Shown: positions 1-12,396 of the stretch, piece by piece
Layout of the letters: each line of letters starts with the position of its first letter
How positions within the stretch are numbered: the first letter of the stretch is position 1
Notes under the pieces: model-generated
What the model was told of the DNA's origin: nothing
Database searches by the model: none
The model's input: the letters and a program-made list of their open reading frames with translations, nothing else
Assembly: GCF_003672135.1 (NCBI RefSeq)
Contig: NC_039506.1
Coordinates: 5,704,001-5,768,000, forward strand
Length of the DNA: 64,000 nucleotides
Reading direction: 5' to 3'
Source of the DNA: Ooceraea biroi
Lineage: Eukaryota; Arthropoda; Insecta; Hymenoptera; Formicidae
Translations under genes and position numbers: made by a program

Positions 1-438
1 TCTGAAAGAGATCCAACACATTCTTATCCTGTCATTCGAGACTTTTTCCTCAATTTACGAGGCTACGAAAGAGAGAGAGAAAGTTCTAGATCAAATTGTT
101 GAAACGTTTACATAAACAACAATAACAAATCGCCGCGTCTTACTGTTCTGTATAACTTCTAGTTTTTTTAATCACTTAGAAATCTGATGCGAATGTAGTG
201 ATTCTTAAACATAAACTTGTGATTTGATTGGCAGCACTAAACATTTTCCGCGCCATGGTACAGAAAGTTTAACAGTTTTACGACTAACATTGAGGATTCT
301 AATTTTTCAAACCTCGTGAAACTCATTCATTTGCAAAAAAGCGGATCACTGCACATCATCGCTTCTCATCTCTTTCTAATTATATGTATACTTTGATACA
401 CTTGCATTGCTGGATCATTACTTTTGTCTCTTTCGCAG
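1..438. other. intron or upstream part of smoothelin-like gene
   Basis: No coding exon is visible here. The stretch is AT-rich with a short GA run near 70-82 and ends in a pyrimidine tract and the acceptor AG at 437-438, so it is most likely intron of the gene whose next exon starts at 439. Confidence 0.5.
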
Positions 439-3400
439 ATCCGCAGGACGCGTCGGAGCAGGATGACACTCAGGAGGAGGCAACAGAGACAGCAGAGGAC
501 AGCAACGAGGTAGCGAGCTCGACAGAGGAATCAGATAGCCCGGACTTGTCGGAAAAGTTACCAACGAAGAACTCGAAAGAAGAACGAGAGAAACTTCAGG
601 AAGAAAAACAGGAAGAAATCGTAAAAGTGCAAGAGGAGATTAAAGAGGAGGAACAAGAGTCGCCAAGTCGCGAGAAGACACAAGAAGAAGAAACGTCAGA
701 TTCAGGTTAGTGATACGCACTTCAATCCTGAATTCTGCGGAACAAAGAACAAATTCAAGAATTTAGTTTCGCTTATAGCGAAAAAATTGATCTGAGAAGT
801 GCCACAATTTTCTAATAAAGTCCGCAATTTTCCTTTGTCGTTACGGACAAAGCGACGTCAAAAGTGAAAGAATTTTGAAATTAGCAGTCACGCGTTCGCG
901 ATAATTTAGAATTTCCGTGTGACAATACAGGAAGCTGTAAAGTATGTCGCTGAAATAACGCGCCAAAAGTTGCAGACATATTTTTTGGCAGTGCGGCCAA
1001 ATTTTTTCGAATGCACCCGCACTGCCACCGGTCAGAATAGAAATCCCGCGGAATAATTTTAAGGGAATTGCGCACCCAGATTTCCACATATGCGAGTGTT
1101 TATTCCATCGCGCACGTCGCAACCGATCGGCGTTGCTCGCCGAGTCGTCGACGTGTTTGCGTTAGCGCTGCCATTATTCGCGTAGACGGCTCACGCGTTT
1201 ATTTGAATAGCGACGTCAGCGGATAGTTCGATGCGGATATACGGCGATCTGCGTTTCACGCCACGTTCCAAGGAGATCTAAACTTTCCTGCGCCAACTAT
1301 TTCGGTCGCGGTACAGGTTCCCGCGTTATTTACAAATCTCTCGCGCGATATACAATTACACCAGGAGTTACCTGATCCTACAATAGAAATGCCCGATATA
1401 AATTCTCGTGATATGAAACATTGTGACGCGCAACAAAAACTAATGATACTTTGGAAAATAGAGTTCTCGTAAAGAATGAAACGGAAGTATAGAGACAGCA
1501 TAGACGAGGCTCGTGGAGTGGGATAATGAACGGAATAAAAGAGGACATTGTAAAGTAGCGATTTGGGGAAAGAGAACAGAAAATTGGCACGCGGAGAACC
1601 CAACATAAGAGAAGTGCCAAAAGTTAAACATAGTGCGTGCAGAATGTGCAAAGCGCGGAGGTGTTCCGCATCATTGTTACAATTTTGAAAGAGTCGGTGC
1701 GAGTTCCATCAGACAAGCGAACGGAAAATGCGTTGTTCGAGTATGATGCCACGAAATACATACATAATCTGCTAATAAATTAAACATTATTGTTGGCGCA
1801 CAAAGATTCATTGATTTTTGTTGAAATCATATTCGTAATTTGCGGAAAGTAGGTTGCACCTTGAAAGTTTTTCCATCGAATCCGGAAAGAGAAATGAGAC
1901 GGATGGTAGCGATGTGGGACGTGACAATTGGGGTGCGACCAATGCGATGTATCTTCATGTTCATCTGCTTTTTCCATTCCATCTTTAAGTAGAATGATGT
2001 ACATATTTCTCTGCAGAGTGGCAAGAATTTTTAATCAACGATGTTAGCATAAAATATAAAAGTTCGCCCCGATTATCATTAATATAAAAAAAGCCGATCA
2101 GACAAGTTGCTTTTCAATCTCAAAAGATCGCAGCGTTCAGTCCGGTTTTGATGTCTTCGGTATTATTTATAACGCGATTTCGTTGTCAAAAATAAAAACG
2201 CGGCGAACCACCCAAGCGGTTGCATTATAAGTACAATAACATCGCTGCGTGATTAATGGCACAGATGAGGCTCAGCTGTAAGAGCTGTTATTAGATCGTC
2301 TCTGCCACCTCGAAGGCGCGCGCGAAGAAACGCGCGAGAGCGTTTTCGCGGCGGGCTCGCTTCGCGCGCGGGTAGTTTCGCGGCGCGCTCGCTCGCGCTC
2401 CGCTTCGCACGGGCAGCTGCGCAGGCATCGAACGAGCGACCGAAAATAAATCCTCGCGCGGAGAATCCCCGTGCGTTGTTTTAAATAAAGCGAGCGTGCG
2501 CGCGCGCGATAGCCCAAGCCGGTCAGCACGCGCGGTCGGTCGGTCGAGGGCTCTCCGAAACAGCGCGCGCACGCACGACGCACGCACGCTCGCTCGCTCT
2601 CTTCTCTTCTTTTCGCGAGTCGCGAAAAAATCGCGCGCCAGACGTTCCGCGCGCAGCGGCGCTGCCGGGTAAAAATACTGTACGCGAATTAGCGATCAAA
2701 ACTCACTGCGACGTACAGTCCTCTTTTTCTTGCGCGAGTTCTTTTTTTTCTCTCAGCGCGATCGCCCTCGTATTTTCGCAAGAAACAAAAAGGATTAGCG
2801 CGACGCAACTGCGACGGCCGAGGTGTTAAAGTACGCGCGCGACTCGCGGATTCGCGACAAATGCGGCCGGCCGGACGGATTGTCGCGCGAAACCGGTTGT
2901 TTTACAATGCTTCTAACAAACGGCCGTCCGCGTCCCGCATCCGGGAACCTTAAAATGTGCGACACGCTAACGTGCAGAAAGGAGACGTTCCGAGACGTGG
3001 TCAGACATGCGAAGTCTTGACAGCGCGCATCTTGTCCAAAACAACTCACAAGTGCGAGGCGTCTTATGTCGGAAAACTCGGTGCTGATGCGTGAAAACGA
3101 TATGATTTGCTCCGACTCGGTGTTTAGACAGCATCGTCAATCATAATTTTCCAATCGAACGTGATTCTATTGTGATTTAGGACTTAACGATAAAATAATG
3201 ATTTGATAAAATAATGGTGTTTTCTTCATTTGTGCGAGTATTGAAGCATGATTGAAAAATTTTGCCAGTGCTATTATTTTTCATATGCCGCGCAATTCGC
3301 TGTTTCCATGCTTATTTTTGAACACGCGATCATTTATTTTTAATGTGACAAGATGACTGTGACTGATAAAGCGTGTGACATGAAGGTGCTCTCGAAGATA

Positions 3401-6400
3401 GAAAAGTCAGGTGTTTGCAAAATCTTGACAATATGAAGCAATTTTTTAAAGAACAAGTATTAAGCGAATGCGTATAAATATACGTGTAATCAAACATGAC
3501 TTTGTCTCCTCGAGAAGCACCACTTGTCAAGATTTGCTCGGACTCTTGAATCGCGAATTAAGGACGACGATCGTTTTGACAGAAAAGCAGTGAGTTTTCT
3601 TCCGCTATTCGACAATTAGGACATAGCATATTTTAGCGCTAGCACACATTTTCCACACGTACTCAAGAAACATAATAGGTATGCATTCTCACGTTCGTAT
3701 AGAAACGTACATATCTCATTTTAAAGCAGAATTATACCGCCTTCATCTGTAATTAAATAATCTTTACCTTATTATGCTATTATCAACTATTAATTAAATA
3801 ATTTATCGTTTTCTTGCATTACAAAACCCAAAAGTAGATACAAACAATACAATTCATTTTAAATCGCTAAAAAATAAAATAAAATAAAACAAAATTAAAT
3901 TGCTATATTGTCAATGCAATTTTATATCATTTTGTTCCTCTTCAACAGAGCTGGCGACCATTACAAGAAGCACGTCGTCGGACGACGGCGTGCCGGCACC
4001 AGTGTCGGGGATCGCCGCGTACGAGGCGAAGCAAGCGGAGCCCAGACAGGAGTCGAGGACGGGCGTCGTACGATCGGCGACCGTCGACGACGGGAACGGG
4101 CGTCGCACCAGCAGTGGTCCCAGCGCAGCAGTTGGTGAGTGGAATTCATTGCCGGTACTGGTAGAACGTCTACGCGAGGCACTCGAGTTGTCCCTGGCGG
4201 CCGGTTGCCGACGTGGCAGCGGCGACGAGCCGACGGCGACGTCGCTCGCCGAGACCGGTGTCGGCGTCGCCGATAGTGGCGGTGACCGATCTCGCCCGTA
4301 CCGCCGTTCTTTGGAACGGGCGTTGCTCCACGGCTGCGACCACGACGATCCCGTGCCAAAGAAAGAAGAGCTCAAGTTCCTGGAGGATCTGCTGCTGTCC
4401 GACATCCAGACCGCGCTCGCACGTCTGCGCGAGACATTGGAGCATACGGATGTCGCGACGCTTGCCAAGCACGGCGGAGTATCAGATCCCTCGAGCAAGT
4501 TACACCTGTTGCGACTAGTGTCTAGTCTGCTGTCGCGGCTGCAGGTGCCGGAGCAAGTGCGGGAGGCGGCCGACGATGATAACAAGACTGTCGACGTCGC
4601 GGCGCAAGGTTTAGACGCATCGTTCGCGCGAAAACGACGGCCCGTCAGGCACACCATCGGCGTCTCCGCCGAGGAGCTCGCACGCGCGAGAAAGCAGCTG
4701 GAGGAGAGCAGCGTGGACCTCGCGAGGCTAAACGACCAGGTTTTTTCCCAACGACGGGAACCGTTGCTCGCCGCATCGTATAACGCGACTAACGGCGAGA
4801 GGCACGTGGAGGAGATCCGCGACAAGTACACGAAAGACGTGATCAATCAACGTCAGTCGTTGCGCGACAAGAACAAGGACCCGCGCGGGGATACCGTTGG
4901 TGCGTATCGAGCCGCGCTGGTTCCGCCGCAGATCGGTTACACGGATTGTCCGGTCGCGGGGGTGCCACTCGCGAACGAAACGCCGAGCACGCATCAGCCA
5001 CGACGTCGCGGCAGCGTCGATAGTTATCAGGAGAAAGAGAGTGACGACGAGGAGACAGCGAGAAAGGCGAACGAAGAACAGAATCGGGTGACGAAGCTTG
5101 CAGCGGTGCTGCGACAACGCGCGGAACTGCTCAGCGCGGGCAAGTGCGGAACCGCAAACGGCAACAGGTTCTCAGCAAAGAAGTCGAAGATCAAGCGCGC
5201 CAACACCGTCGACATACCGAGTTACCTAAAATTGCAGGCTGAGAGTCTTGGTTCTTACGACAATCCCTGCGTTCTGCTGCGACGCCCTATTAACGTGGGC
5301 GACAAAGTCAATCCCAACTCAGCCAGCCTCGCAGTGGTGCCGTCCTTCGAACCCAAAACGGAGAACGACAAGAAGTTCCTGGCGTTGATCAGTCGCAACA
5401 ACGAGACGCAGCCACTTAACGCCACGCCCGCCTTTGTCAAGTCATTTGGTTACACTAAGACGATGGACATGTCATCGCTGACGAACGAGAACTGGAACAG
5501 TCGATTCTCCAACATCAAGACCGCTTTTGACAAGCCGTCCATCGCGACGAACGATGGGGACAAGCTCATTCCCAAGTCGCCCCAGCCCGCGAAACGTCTG
5601 CCAACCACGCCTCAAACGTCACCTCAGACGGTGAACAACAAGAAGACAATTGGCGCCGCACACAACGGCTTTCCGTTCGCGAACCCGAACGCGTCGAAGT
5701 CGGACGCGGGTTTCAGACACGCACCCTCGTCGCTGTTCCGGAAGATCGAGAAGCCGCAGTCATCGAAGTCGCCGTCCAGTTGTCATTGGCAGCGAGATAA
5801 CAATGTGCAATCATCCGGAATTACATTGCGCGAGAAGGCCAAAATTATGTTCGATCGAGACAGTAATCCTCAATTCCAACCCGGCGCGTCGAAGTTCCAC
5901 GCGAGTGAGCACTCGCAAAAGTCCACTTTTCCGCGGCCGCCATGGATCGAACACGAGAGAAACGAAGGTAAATCGGGCAACATGGTCACCGAAAACGGAC
6001 GACTGGATTATCGGTTGTTCTGCAAGCAGTTCGCGCCTTTTATCGGTAAGGGCAACGTCACTACGGATCACGCGAAGCCACAGAACATCGAGGAATCCCG
6101 CAAGCGCGACAAGCAACAGCCGGTTGCACGTTGCAAGGATTTCGCACCGTCGAATGAGAGACTCGGCATAGTAGACGGGAAGATTTCGTTTCGAATGTTT
6201 CCCGAGAAGCGACCGCAACAGCAAGTGCAACAGTACCGTCCGAGTGAGCCTCATCGCGAAGAACCAATTCGCGACAAGTTTGATCCTCGCAGCGAGAAGG
6301 ATATTTTCGTGCCAAGCGTAATGCGCAACGATAAAAATTCGGCAATTTTGGTCGATGCGACGCTCAAGGGTAGTTCATCCGTGGCCATTCAGACAGGTGT

Positions 6401-8174
6401 CAACAGTGATGATCATCTGGAGGAAGCGCGGGTGTTCCGAGTGGCTCCTAGGGCGCCGAGAGGTCCGCCGTCCACGTACAACAATGCGTCCGTCCAAACT
6501 CAGAACGAGCCAGAAGCGGAACCATGGATGGTGTCTCGATACGAAGACAATCCGACGTCAAGCTCGAGCCATCATCCGGCCGAGGATCCGAGGCACTTTG
6601 TCCTGGACCACAATCAGAACTATCACACCGTGGTGAGTAACGTCGCCCCGCAGAGTGAGATCTCGCCCTTGCTGGATAAAAACGCATGCAATCTCGTCAG
6701 AGATAGTTCCACTTGCGCATCAAACCCGATGGAGAACGTTTCTTCTCGGGCGACTTGCGGCTATCACTCGCCAGAGCAGAGCAAGCAGATTTTCCAAGCA
6801 ACTCCGCAGTACGAAAATTATGTTCCACCTAAACCACCGTCCGATGATCGATCACAGATGTACGCGAGTTATGTGCCATACGTTGAATCCATCAAGAGTG
6901 AAGATCGGGTGTTAGATATGTCAGAAATTGATAGGGGAGATTTGTCGCGACCAAGCGACGACGTTCTGCCGAGTGAGCGGCACATTCAAAATCAAGATAT
7001 TAGCGCGGATGCCGGCGTCGTCACGCGGTATACTTGTGCGATTGCAACTGTCGCGTCGACGGATATTCCGGAGGCACGATCCGAACCGACAACAGCACCG
7101 GAGTCCGAAGCATCATCCTCTTCGTCACCTTCGCATCTCTGGCCGCGTCCAAGCGTCGAAGTCACTACGACCGAAGACGAGGTACGTCGGCACAACATGC
7201 TTCAACAGAGCCTGGTGCGTCGGCTACAGAACGAGCGTACAATGTTGAACGAATATCGTCCACCGATCCCCGTTCAATCCGACAACCTAAACCAACCTAG
7301 CAACTTTAATCGGTCCAAGGTCTTTAACCAACCTAGGAATTTCAATCAGCCCAGCAATTTTAATCAGCCTCCGAAGTTCCAACCGCCCGTGGCACCGAAA
7401 AGACTGGAAGCGCCGAGGAAACTGGAACCACCGAAGATAGTAGAGCCGATCAGGAAGGTGAAACCGCCCGCTGTCATTGGTTTGTTATCAGTGGCACCGT
7501 CCTCGGGATTTAGCGCGACGAACCGGGTCACCGCCCTCAGGGAACAGTACGAGCAACCGAGCGATCAAACGAAATCACCCGTTCACAAGGAACGCTCGCC
7601 GATACCGAACGGCGTGAGCAGCTCGATGGACTCCAGCGATGAGTACCTGGTAAACTGCGTTAATAAACCGTCCAGATCTATCGTTTTGTCAAAGTCCGAG
7701 TCGTGGCATCAGCTGGCACTCTCCGGCAGCCAGCAATCCTCGTCGCGCGCGTTACACGGCGGTTTACCACCGCCGTACCATCCTAGCTCGTCCCATCTAC
7801 TGAAACCGCCCAAGCCAAAGTCGCCGTCGTCCTTTAAAATGAAGAAGCAGTATGAGGCATCCTCGTCGTCGGACAGCGTGAAGCGAATGGAGGACAAGAT
7901 ACGCAGGTACTTCGACAATCCGACGGCAGGTGATAGCGCTGTGGACGCGCGGGACTCCAAGAACAGACGATTCTCGTCGCGCGATTCGGCGAAGAGAAGC
8001 CTGATTGGATTGTCCAGGAGCCGCACGTTGCCAGGGGTGTGCGACGAGCGACTACGTCTCACGATCCCAGCGTCGCCGCAGATTCCCGCGGGGAATCTCA
8101 ACACGGCTGAGGTGGAGAAGGTGTTCGACGACATTTTTGAAGAGGCCACCAAGGCCGACGATCATCGCTTTTGA
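439..8174 (+). CDS. smoothelin-like protein, long isoform without CH domain (5' partial)
   Basis: Two exons are visible: 439-710 and 3949-8174. The first begins after a TTTCGCAG acceptor with one base carried in, so upstream exons lie off the window. It encodes about 90 residues dominated by Glu, Lys and Gln with coiled-coil-like heptads. It ends in phase 1 and joins the acceptor at 3948 in phase (Ser-Asp-Ser-Glu-Leu-Ala). The second exon encodes about 1,408 residues. They are low-complexity and polar, rich in Ser, Pro and Gln, with a short repeated Asn-Phe-Asn-Gln-Pro segment near 7290-7380 and many Lys-Pro-Pro patches, as expected of an intrinsically disordered cytoskeletal scaffold. The reading frame closes with TGA at 8172-8174. 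The link to smoothelin rests only on the CH-domain exons downstream (10769-11721), which the same gene can reach by splicing from inside this exon. The alternative is that the long exon is a separate terminal exon of one complex gene. Confidence 0.75.
711..3948 (+). other. intron of smoothelin-like gene
   Basis: The donor GTTAGT lies directly after 710 and the acceptor TTCAACAG ends at 3948; both are phase 1. I see no convincing coding exon inside. A strongly CpG-rich patch at about 2260-3050 is listed separately. Confidence 0.75.
2260..3050. promoter_or_regulatory. CpG-rich island inside intron, candidate internal promoter
   Basis: This 0.8 kb block is much richer in CG than its surroundings, with runs such as GCGCGCGCG and CGCTCGCTCGC. 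Similar islands in this window sit at the 5' ends of Nup54, GABBR1 and MED22. By analogy it may be an internal promoter or non-coding first exon of the smoothelin-like gene. No start codon with a long frame is visible in it. This is inference from composition only. Confidence 0.35.
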
Positions 8175-10768
8175 AATCGCTTCGCCTCGTCGTAAATCCG
8201 GCCGCGATGTGCACGAGGGACTGGTCGCGATTAAAACGAAGTCACGTCTGTCCGGAACTCTCGTACTCTTTATGCAAATTGGCGATTAACGGTCACGGCA
8301 CGTGCTCAGACATCGTGAGAAACGTGAGAGAACTCATTTATGATCATCCCTTATAATTTCATTCACAGACAAGCTCGCTGCGCTATGACGATGTGGAGAA
8401 CGTTAAACTGTGATTCTGCTGAATTGATTCGCGTCGTTTGCCCTCGACGGCTACAATCCGGGACATTATCGTGCTAATTAACTAATTTGTTGGTCGGTTA
8501 ATTCTAATCAGACTGTTCGTACCAGGAATGTATATACGTTGCGTCGATTACTCGTCTCATGCTTCCCTTCTAAAGAGATTCAAAAAGCTAAAGTTTCATT
8601 ATTTCTCTATTTTTTTTTCCTTACTGAGCTAACTTGACTAGTGTTTAACTAGCTTACAGTAAAGATTTGTCGTAAAGAGTGAACGCAGTATTATCTGATT
8701 GCATTTTTGTTCACACGTTGCCAATTTTACTAGAATCTACAATTTAATTATCGTCCGCTCTTGTGGATTCTTATGAATAATTGGAGAAGTCAACAATGTT
8801 AATTTATGCGCAATTATGGTCGCTTATTGTGAGATCGAGATGTAGATATAATTTCAGAACGGTCGTGTGCAATTGTCCGTTTTTACAATTATAAAAATCG
8901 TGTTCTGGATTTGAGATTCATATTAAAGCTCTCTTCGAACGAATACCGCAATGCTATAAGAAGACTAGACCTGACAGTTTGATTAGAAACCGCATCCCTG
9001 AAAAACGGAAGTGTTTCCTGACGCCGTGCGAAGCTACACGCAGCTAACTCCCCGCAAGCGAAACGTTTCGTGCATCCACGACGGAATTAACGCCCATATG
9101 GTCTTCGTCCATTACGAGAGACGGTAGTGCAGATCGATGCAAGGACCATCGTCATCGCCGCGGTGTCCACCGTTCTTCGTCCTTCTTGATGAAGATCGTC
9201 CCGCTCCTGGCACGTAGTGCAGAGAAAGTCGACGCGTCGGGCGACGGGGTTGCTACGCGAAATCCGCCCCAATCGGGCAAGAAATACACGGCGACACACC
9301 GATTCCGTCGTTATCCCGCTCGAGACGCGCATCATTTAATTGACAAAAGGAGCGTAAAATCTCTGCATCGTAAGAGTCACGCGCGACGCTCGTGGCGTCG
9401 TGACGCGCGTGATGTGCCTTCTTTTTCCACTTTGCTCTTTTTTAAACCCGAGTCGCGGCGTGCGCGTCTCGCGGACGGGCTTTGAGATGCGCTTAAGAGG
9501 ACCATGCCAATCCCCGAATAAAGCAGTGAGTCACAGCCCTTATTTTTGTTGATCCTTTTGTTACGCAGTGGCGTGCAGTTTGCACTGCTGCGAGTGTGCA
9601 TTATACGAGTGTAACGTGGTGTACGTGCGCGCTGGTACATGGTGGAGCATAGCGATGCTGTGGTGGCTCGAGTAACGCTCAATCTCTCGAAAACATCCCT
9701 CGAGCAGCCGGATATCTGACGAACGCCAACATCATTTCTTATTAACAATGCATTATTATTTTTATCAATTTCTTGGCACGGAGAATTAAATCAAGTAGCT
9801 TTAGATGGATGTTTTTGCACGGAGAGCTTGTGATATTGAGTTGACATGGAGATGACTTATCGCGCGCGCTCGGAATCACCGATTTTTAGACAAGGATGTA
9901 TAATTTAATTTTGATACTCCACTTGAAGCGTTATATCGCAAATTTACGAGAGAAAATATGATTGGACTTTAAAAGCAAAGACAGAGAGCGATTTCTCTCC
10001 AGAAAGAACGTGTAACAAAATTGATAACGGATTAAACAGATTTACCAGTGGATATCGAAGAGTGCAGAGGCCAGAATCGTTCGTAAGACTATAGAAATGT
10101 CTTTGGAATCTTAAATTTTTTTAATTATTTAATTTTTTCATTTAATTTATCTAAATAAAGAGAAAACGCATTGTCTTACTGGTGAATCTGTCCATGCTTG
10201 CCGCCACACCTCGTGACATCCTCGTGGGTACAAGTGCGTTGTGTGTGCGTGTGTATACGCGCGCGAATACCTGCTCGGCGCTCGTGCATGTGGTGGCATC
10301 GATCGACAACGGCGATCGATAGATCGGCACCTGTCCACTTTACGATTAGATTTAATCCAAAATAGTCTTTTTTTACGCAGATTTGCCACTTCCTGGTTGC
10401 TAGCCAGAGTTGCTAGATGATACTTAGAAGATGTATATATATATTCTTCACTAGTATCACATTTGTTCTTCTCTTTATACTAAACTATCATTTAATCTGT
10501 TTGTAAGACAACTAATGCATGTCGCTGCAGGCATGCAACGAGAGTGAGAGATGAGAGATTCCGCTGGATCCAATTTTCTAATAATAATTCACACCCGTGC
10601 CTTTGACGTGTACCAAAATTCGCAGTTATAGCTAGATAATCGAATATACAATAGATCTAGGCATTAACATGTCAGTCAAACTTTTTAGTATGCATCTCGC
10701 GGCACAAACCTAACACACGAGCCCTCGAAGATTCACAGCATTTTACAATGCATCGTTCATTTTTTCAG
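8175..10768 (+). other. 3' UTR of long isoform and intron of CH isoform
   Basis: The beginning is presumably the 3' UTR after the stop at 8174. The remainder ends with a clear polypyrimidine tract and AG at 10767-10768. A moderately CpG-rich stretch at about 9000-9500 carries short open frames on both strands, but none has splice borders or recognisable composition. I see no gene here. Confidence 0.5.
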
Positions 10769-11721
10769 CTCCGAGGAAGCCACTGTCGCCGTTCGCCAAG
10801 TTTCGTCAGCTTGATAGGCAACACAGCGCGCCTGTATCACCTTTATCGCCAAGGTAATCACACGAAGAGGGTAACAGGTAAAATATAAATAATATACTAA
10901 TAATATATTATATGGATTGTTCGGCGCTTGGAGATCAACAAAGGAAGGAATCTGATCTGATGATAAAGTAATTTCGGAAAAGTCTTTTTTCCCACGTTAA
11001 TTCACATTTCGCTTATTATTCATGACAGCTCGTTTAGCTCTCTAAAATCACCGGGAACGGACTTCCGATTCAAATTCACCGAACCAGCTGTACGGGACAA
11101 TGCTGCGCAGATCAAAGAGCGATTGTTGGCGTGGTGCCGATCAAAGACCAAAGAATACGATGTGAGTATATGTTCTGATGTGTACGCGTGTAAAATGTTA
11201 TCAACATACACTCGTAACGTTTTCTATTTTTACATAGAAAAATATGCCAGAACTTATGTATGTTTTCAGGCGATACACATGCATCGATGTAATAAATTTA
11301 ATTTTTCTCTTTTTCAGAACGTACATCTTGACAACTTCTCGACAAGCTGGAATAACGGCTTAGCATTTTGCGCGTTAATCCACCACTTCAGGCCGGATGC
11401 CTTCGATTATAATTCTCTACGTCCGGAGAATCGTAGGAAAAACTTTGAACTCGCCTTTACAAAGGCCGAGTAAGCATACTGCCAATTCTTTCTTTCGTAT
11501 TTATATTTACACCACCGCGCGTTTCTGTTTCGAGAACTTAGATGATACTAGTTAATCATTTTCCTCTCGTTTATAAATAAATCATTCTCTCTTGTAGCGA
11601 AGTCGCTGGAATCGCGCCACTACTTGACGTTGAAGATATGGTGATGATGCAACGACCGGATTGGAAGTGCGTCTTCACATACGTTCAGTCCATTTATCGT
11701 CGTTTCAAGGATGAGGATTAA
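10769..11721 (+). CDS. smoothelin-like CH-domain C-terminal exons
   Basis: Four exons, 10769-10853, 11029-11161, 11318-11469 and 11598-11721, join in phase and end at TAA. They encode about 165 residues: a Ser/Pro-rich lead-in (PLSPFAKFRQLDRQHSAPVS) and then one calponin-homology domain. Diagnostic CH features are visible: LLAWCRSKT at the start, SWNNGLAFCALIHHFRPDAF in the core, LRPENRRKNFELAF, and VFTYVQSIYRRF as the last helix. The block closely follows the single C-terminal CH domain of smoothelins, which associate with actin filaments. The first exon needs one carried base. The donor GTGAGT at 4135, inside the long exon, supplies exactly that phase (GCA GTT G / CT CCG AGG), giving a short CH isoform. 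Donors at 6045 and 5967 are also phase-compatible. Confidence 0.85.
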
Positions 11722-11844
11722 TCTTAAAAACAGCAGCAGCAACGACGCACAGCATAATTTCATTTAACGCCAACGCAAAATATTATACCGTCATTCGTAG
11801 AGCAGTGTTATCCGTTTGATTCACGTGTTGCTGCAAGAACGATA
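11722..11844 (+). other. 3' UTR of smoothelin-like gene
   Basis: A short stretch from the stop codon to the left end of the foldback element. It includes an AGCAGCAGCAACGACG run; no polyadenylation signal is certain, so the transcript may run into the element. Confidence 0.4.
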
Positions 11845-12396
11845 TACCCAGATAGCCAAGTCTGCCGAAAGCAGATGATGCTAACTATCTGCTATCAACT
11901 ATTGCCAGCCAAAAGACAACAAATTTGATACAGAAGTTGTTATTAACGATTAATTCGACAAATTGGTGCCAGAAGTGTAACAGAGCTTGCTCACAAAATC
12001 TAAGAACAGATTGGCGGCAGAAACCGAGCAGAATCTGCAAACATGGCTTGAAGTCAGATTGTCGACAGAAACCGAGCAAGATTTGCGCACGCGGAATCTA
12101 ACGGCAGATTGGCGGCAGAAACCGAGCAAGATCTGCGCGCGCGGAATCTAACGGCAGATTGGCAGCAGAAACCGAACAGGATCTGCAGCTTTTGACAGTA
12201 TTCAAATTTACAGGGCTATGAATATGTGTTTTCGTTCCGCACCGCTATGCGGTGCACACGTCGAGTTCTTACTCGATGTTAAGATTTAGCCTAACAGTTA
12301 TATAAGTTAATATACGCGCCTTGGCATGATAATATTAATTTTTCTAAAAATTTTTGCACTTGCGGCACAGAGGCTCCCATGGACAACGTCCATGTA

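Noticed and set aside
3911..4846. 311-codon minus-strand frame opposite the smoothelin-like giant exon
   Set aside because: A shadow of a real, GC-rich coding exon on the other strand. The Ser/Arg-rich product is an artefact of codon composition.
9087..9748. Overlapping frames in the smoothelin-like gene's long intron
   Set aside because: Moderate CpG content explains their length; there is no match to the flanking exon phases.
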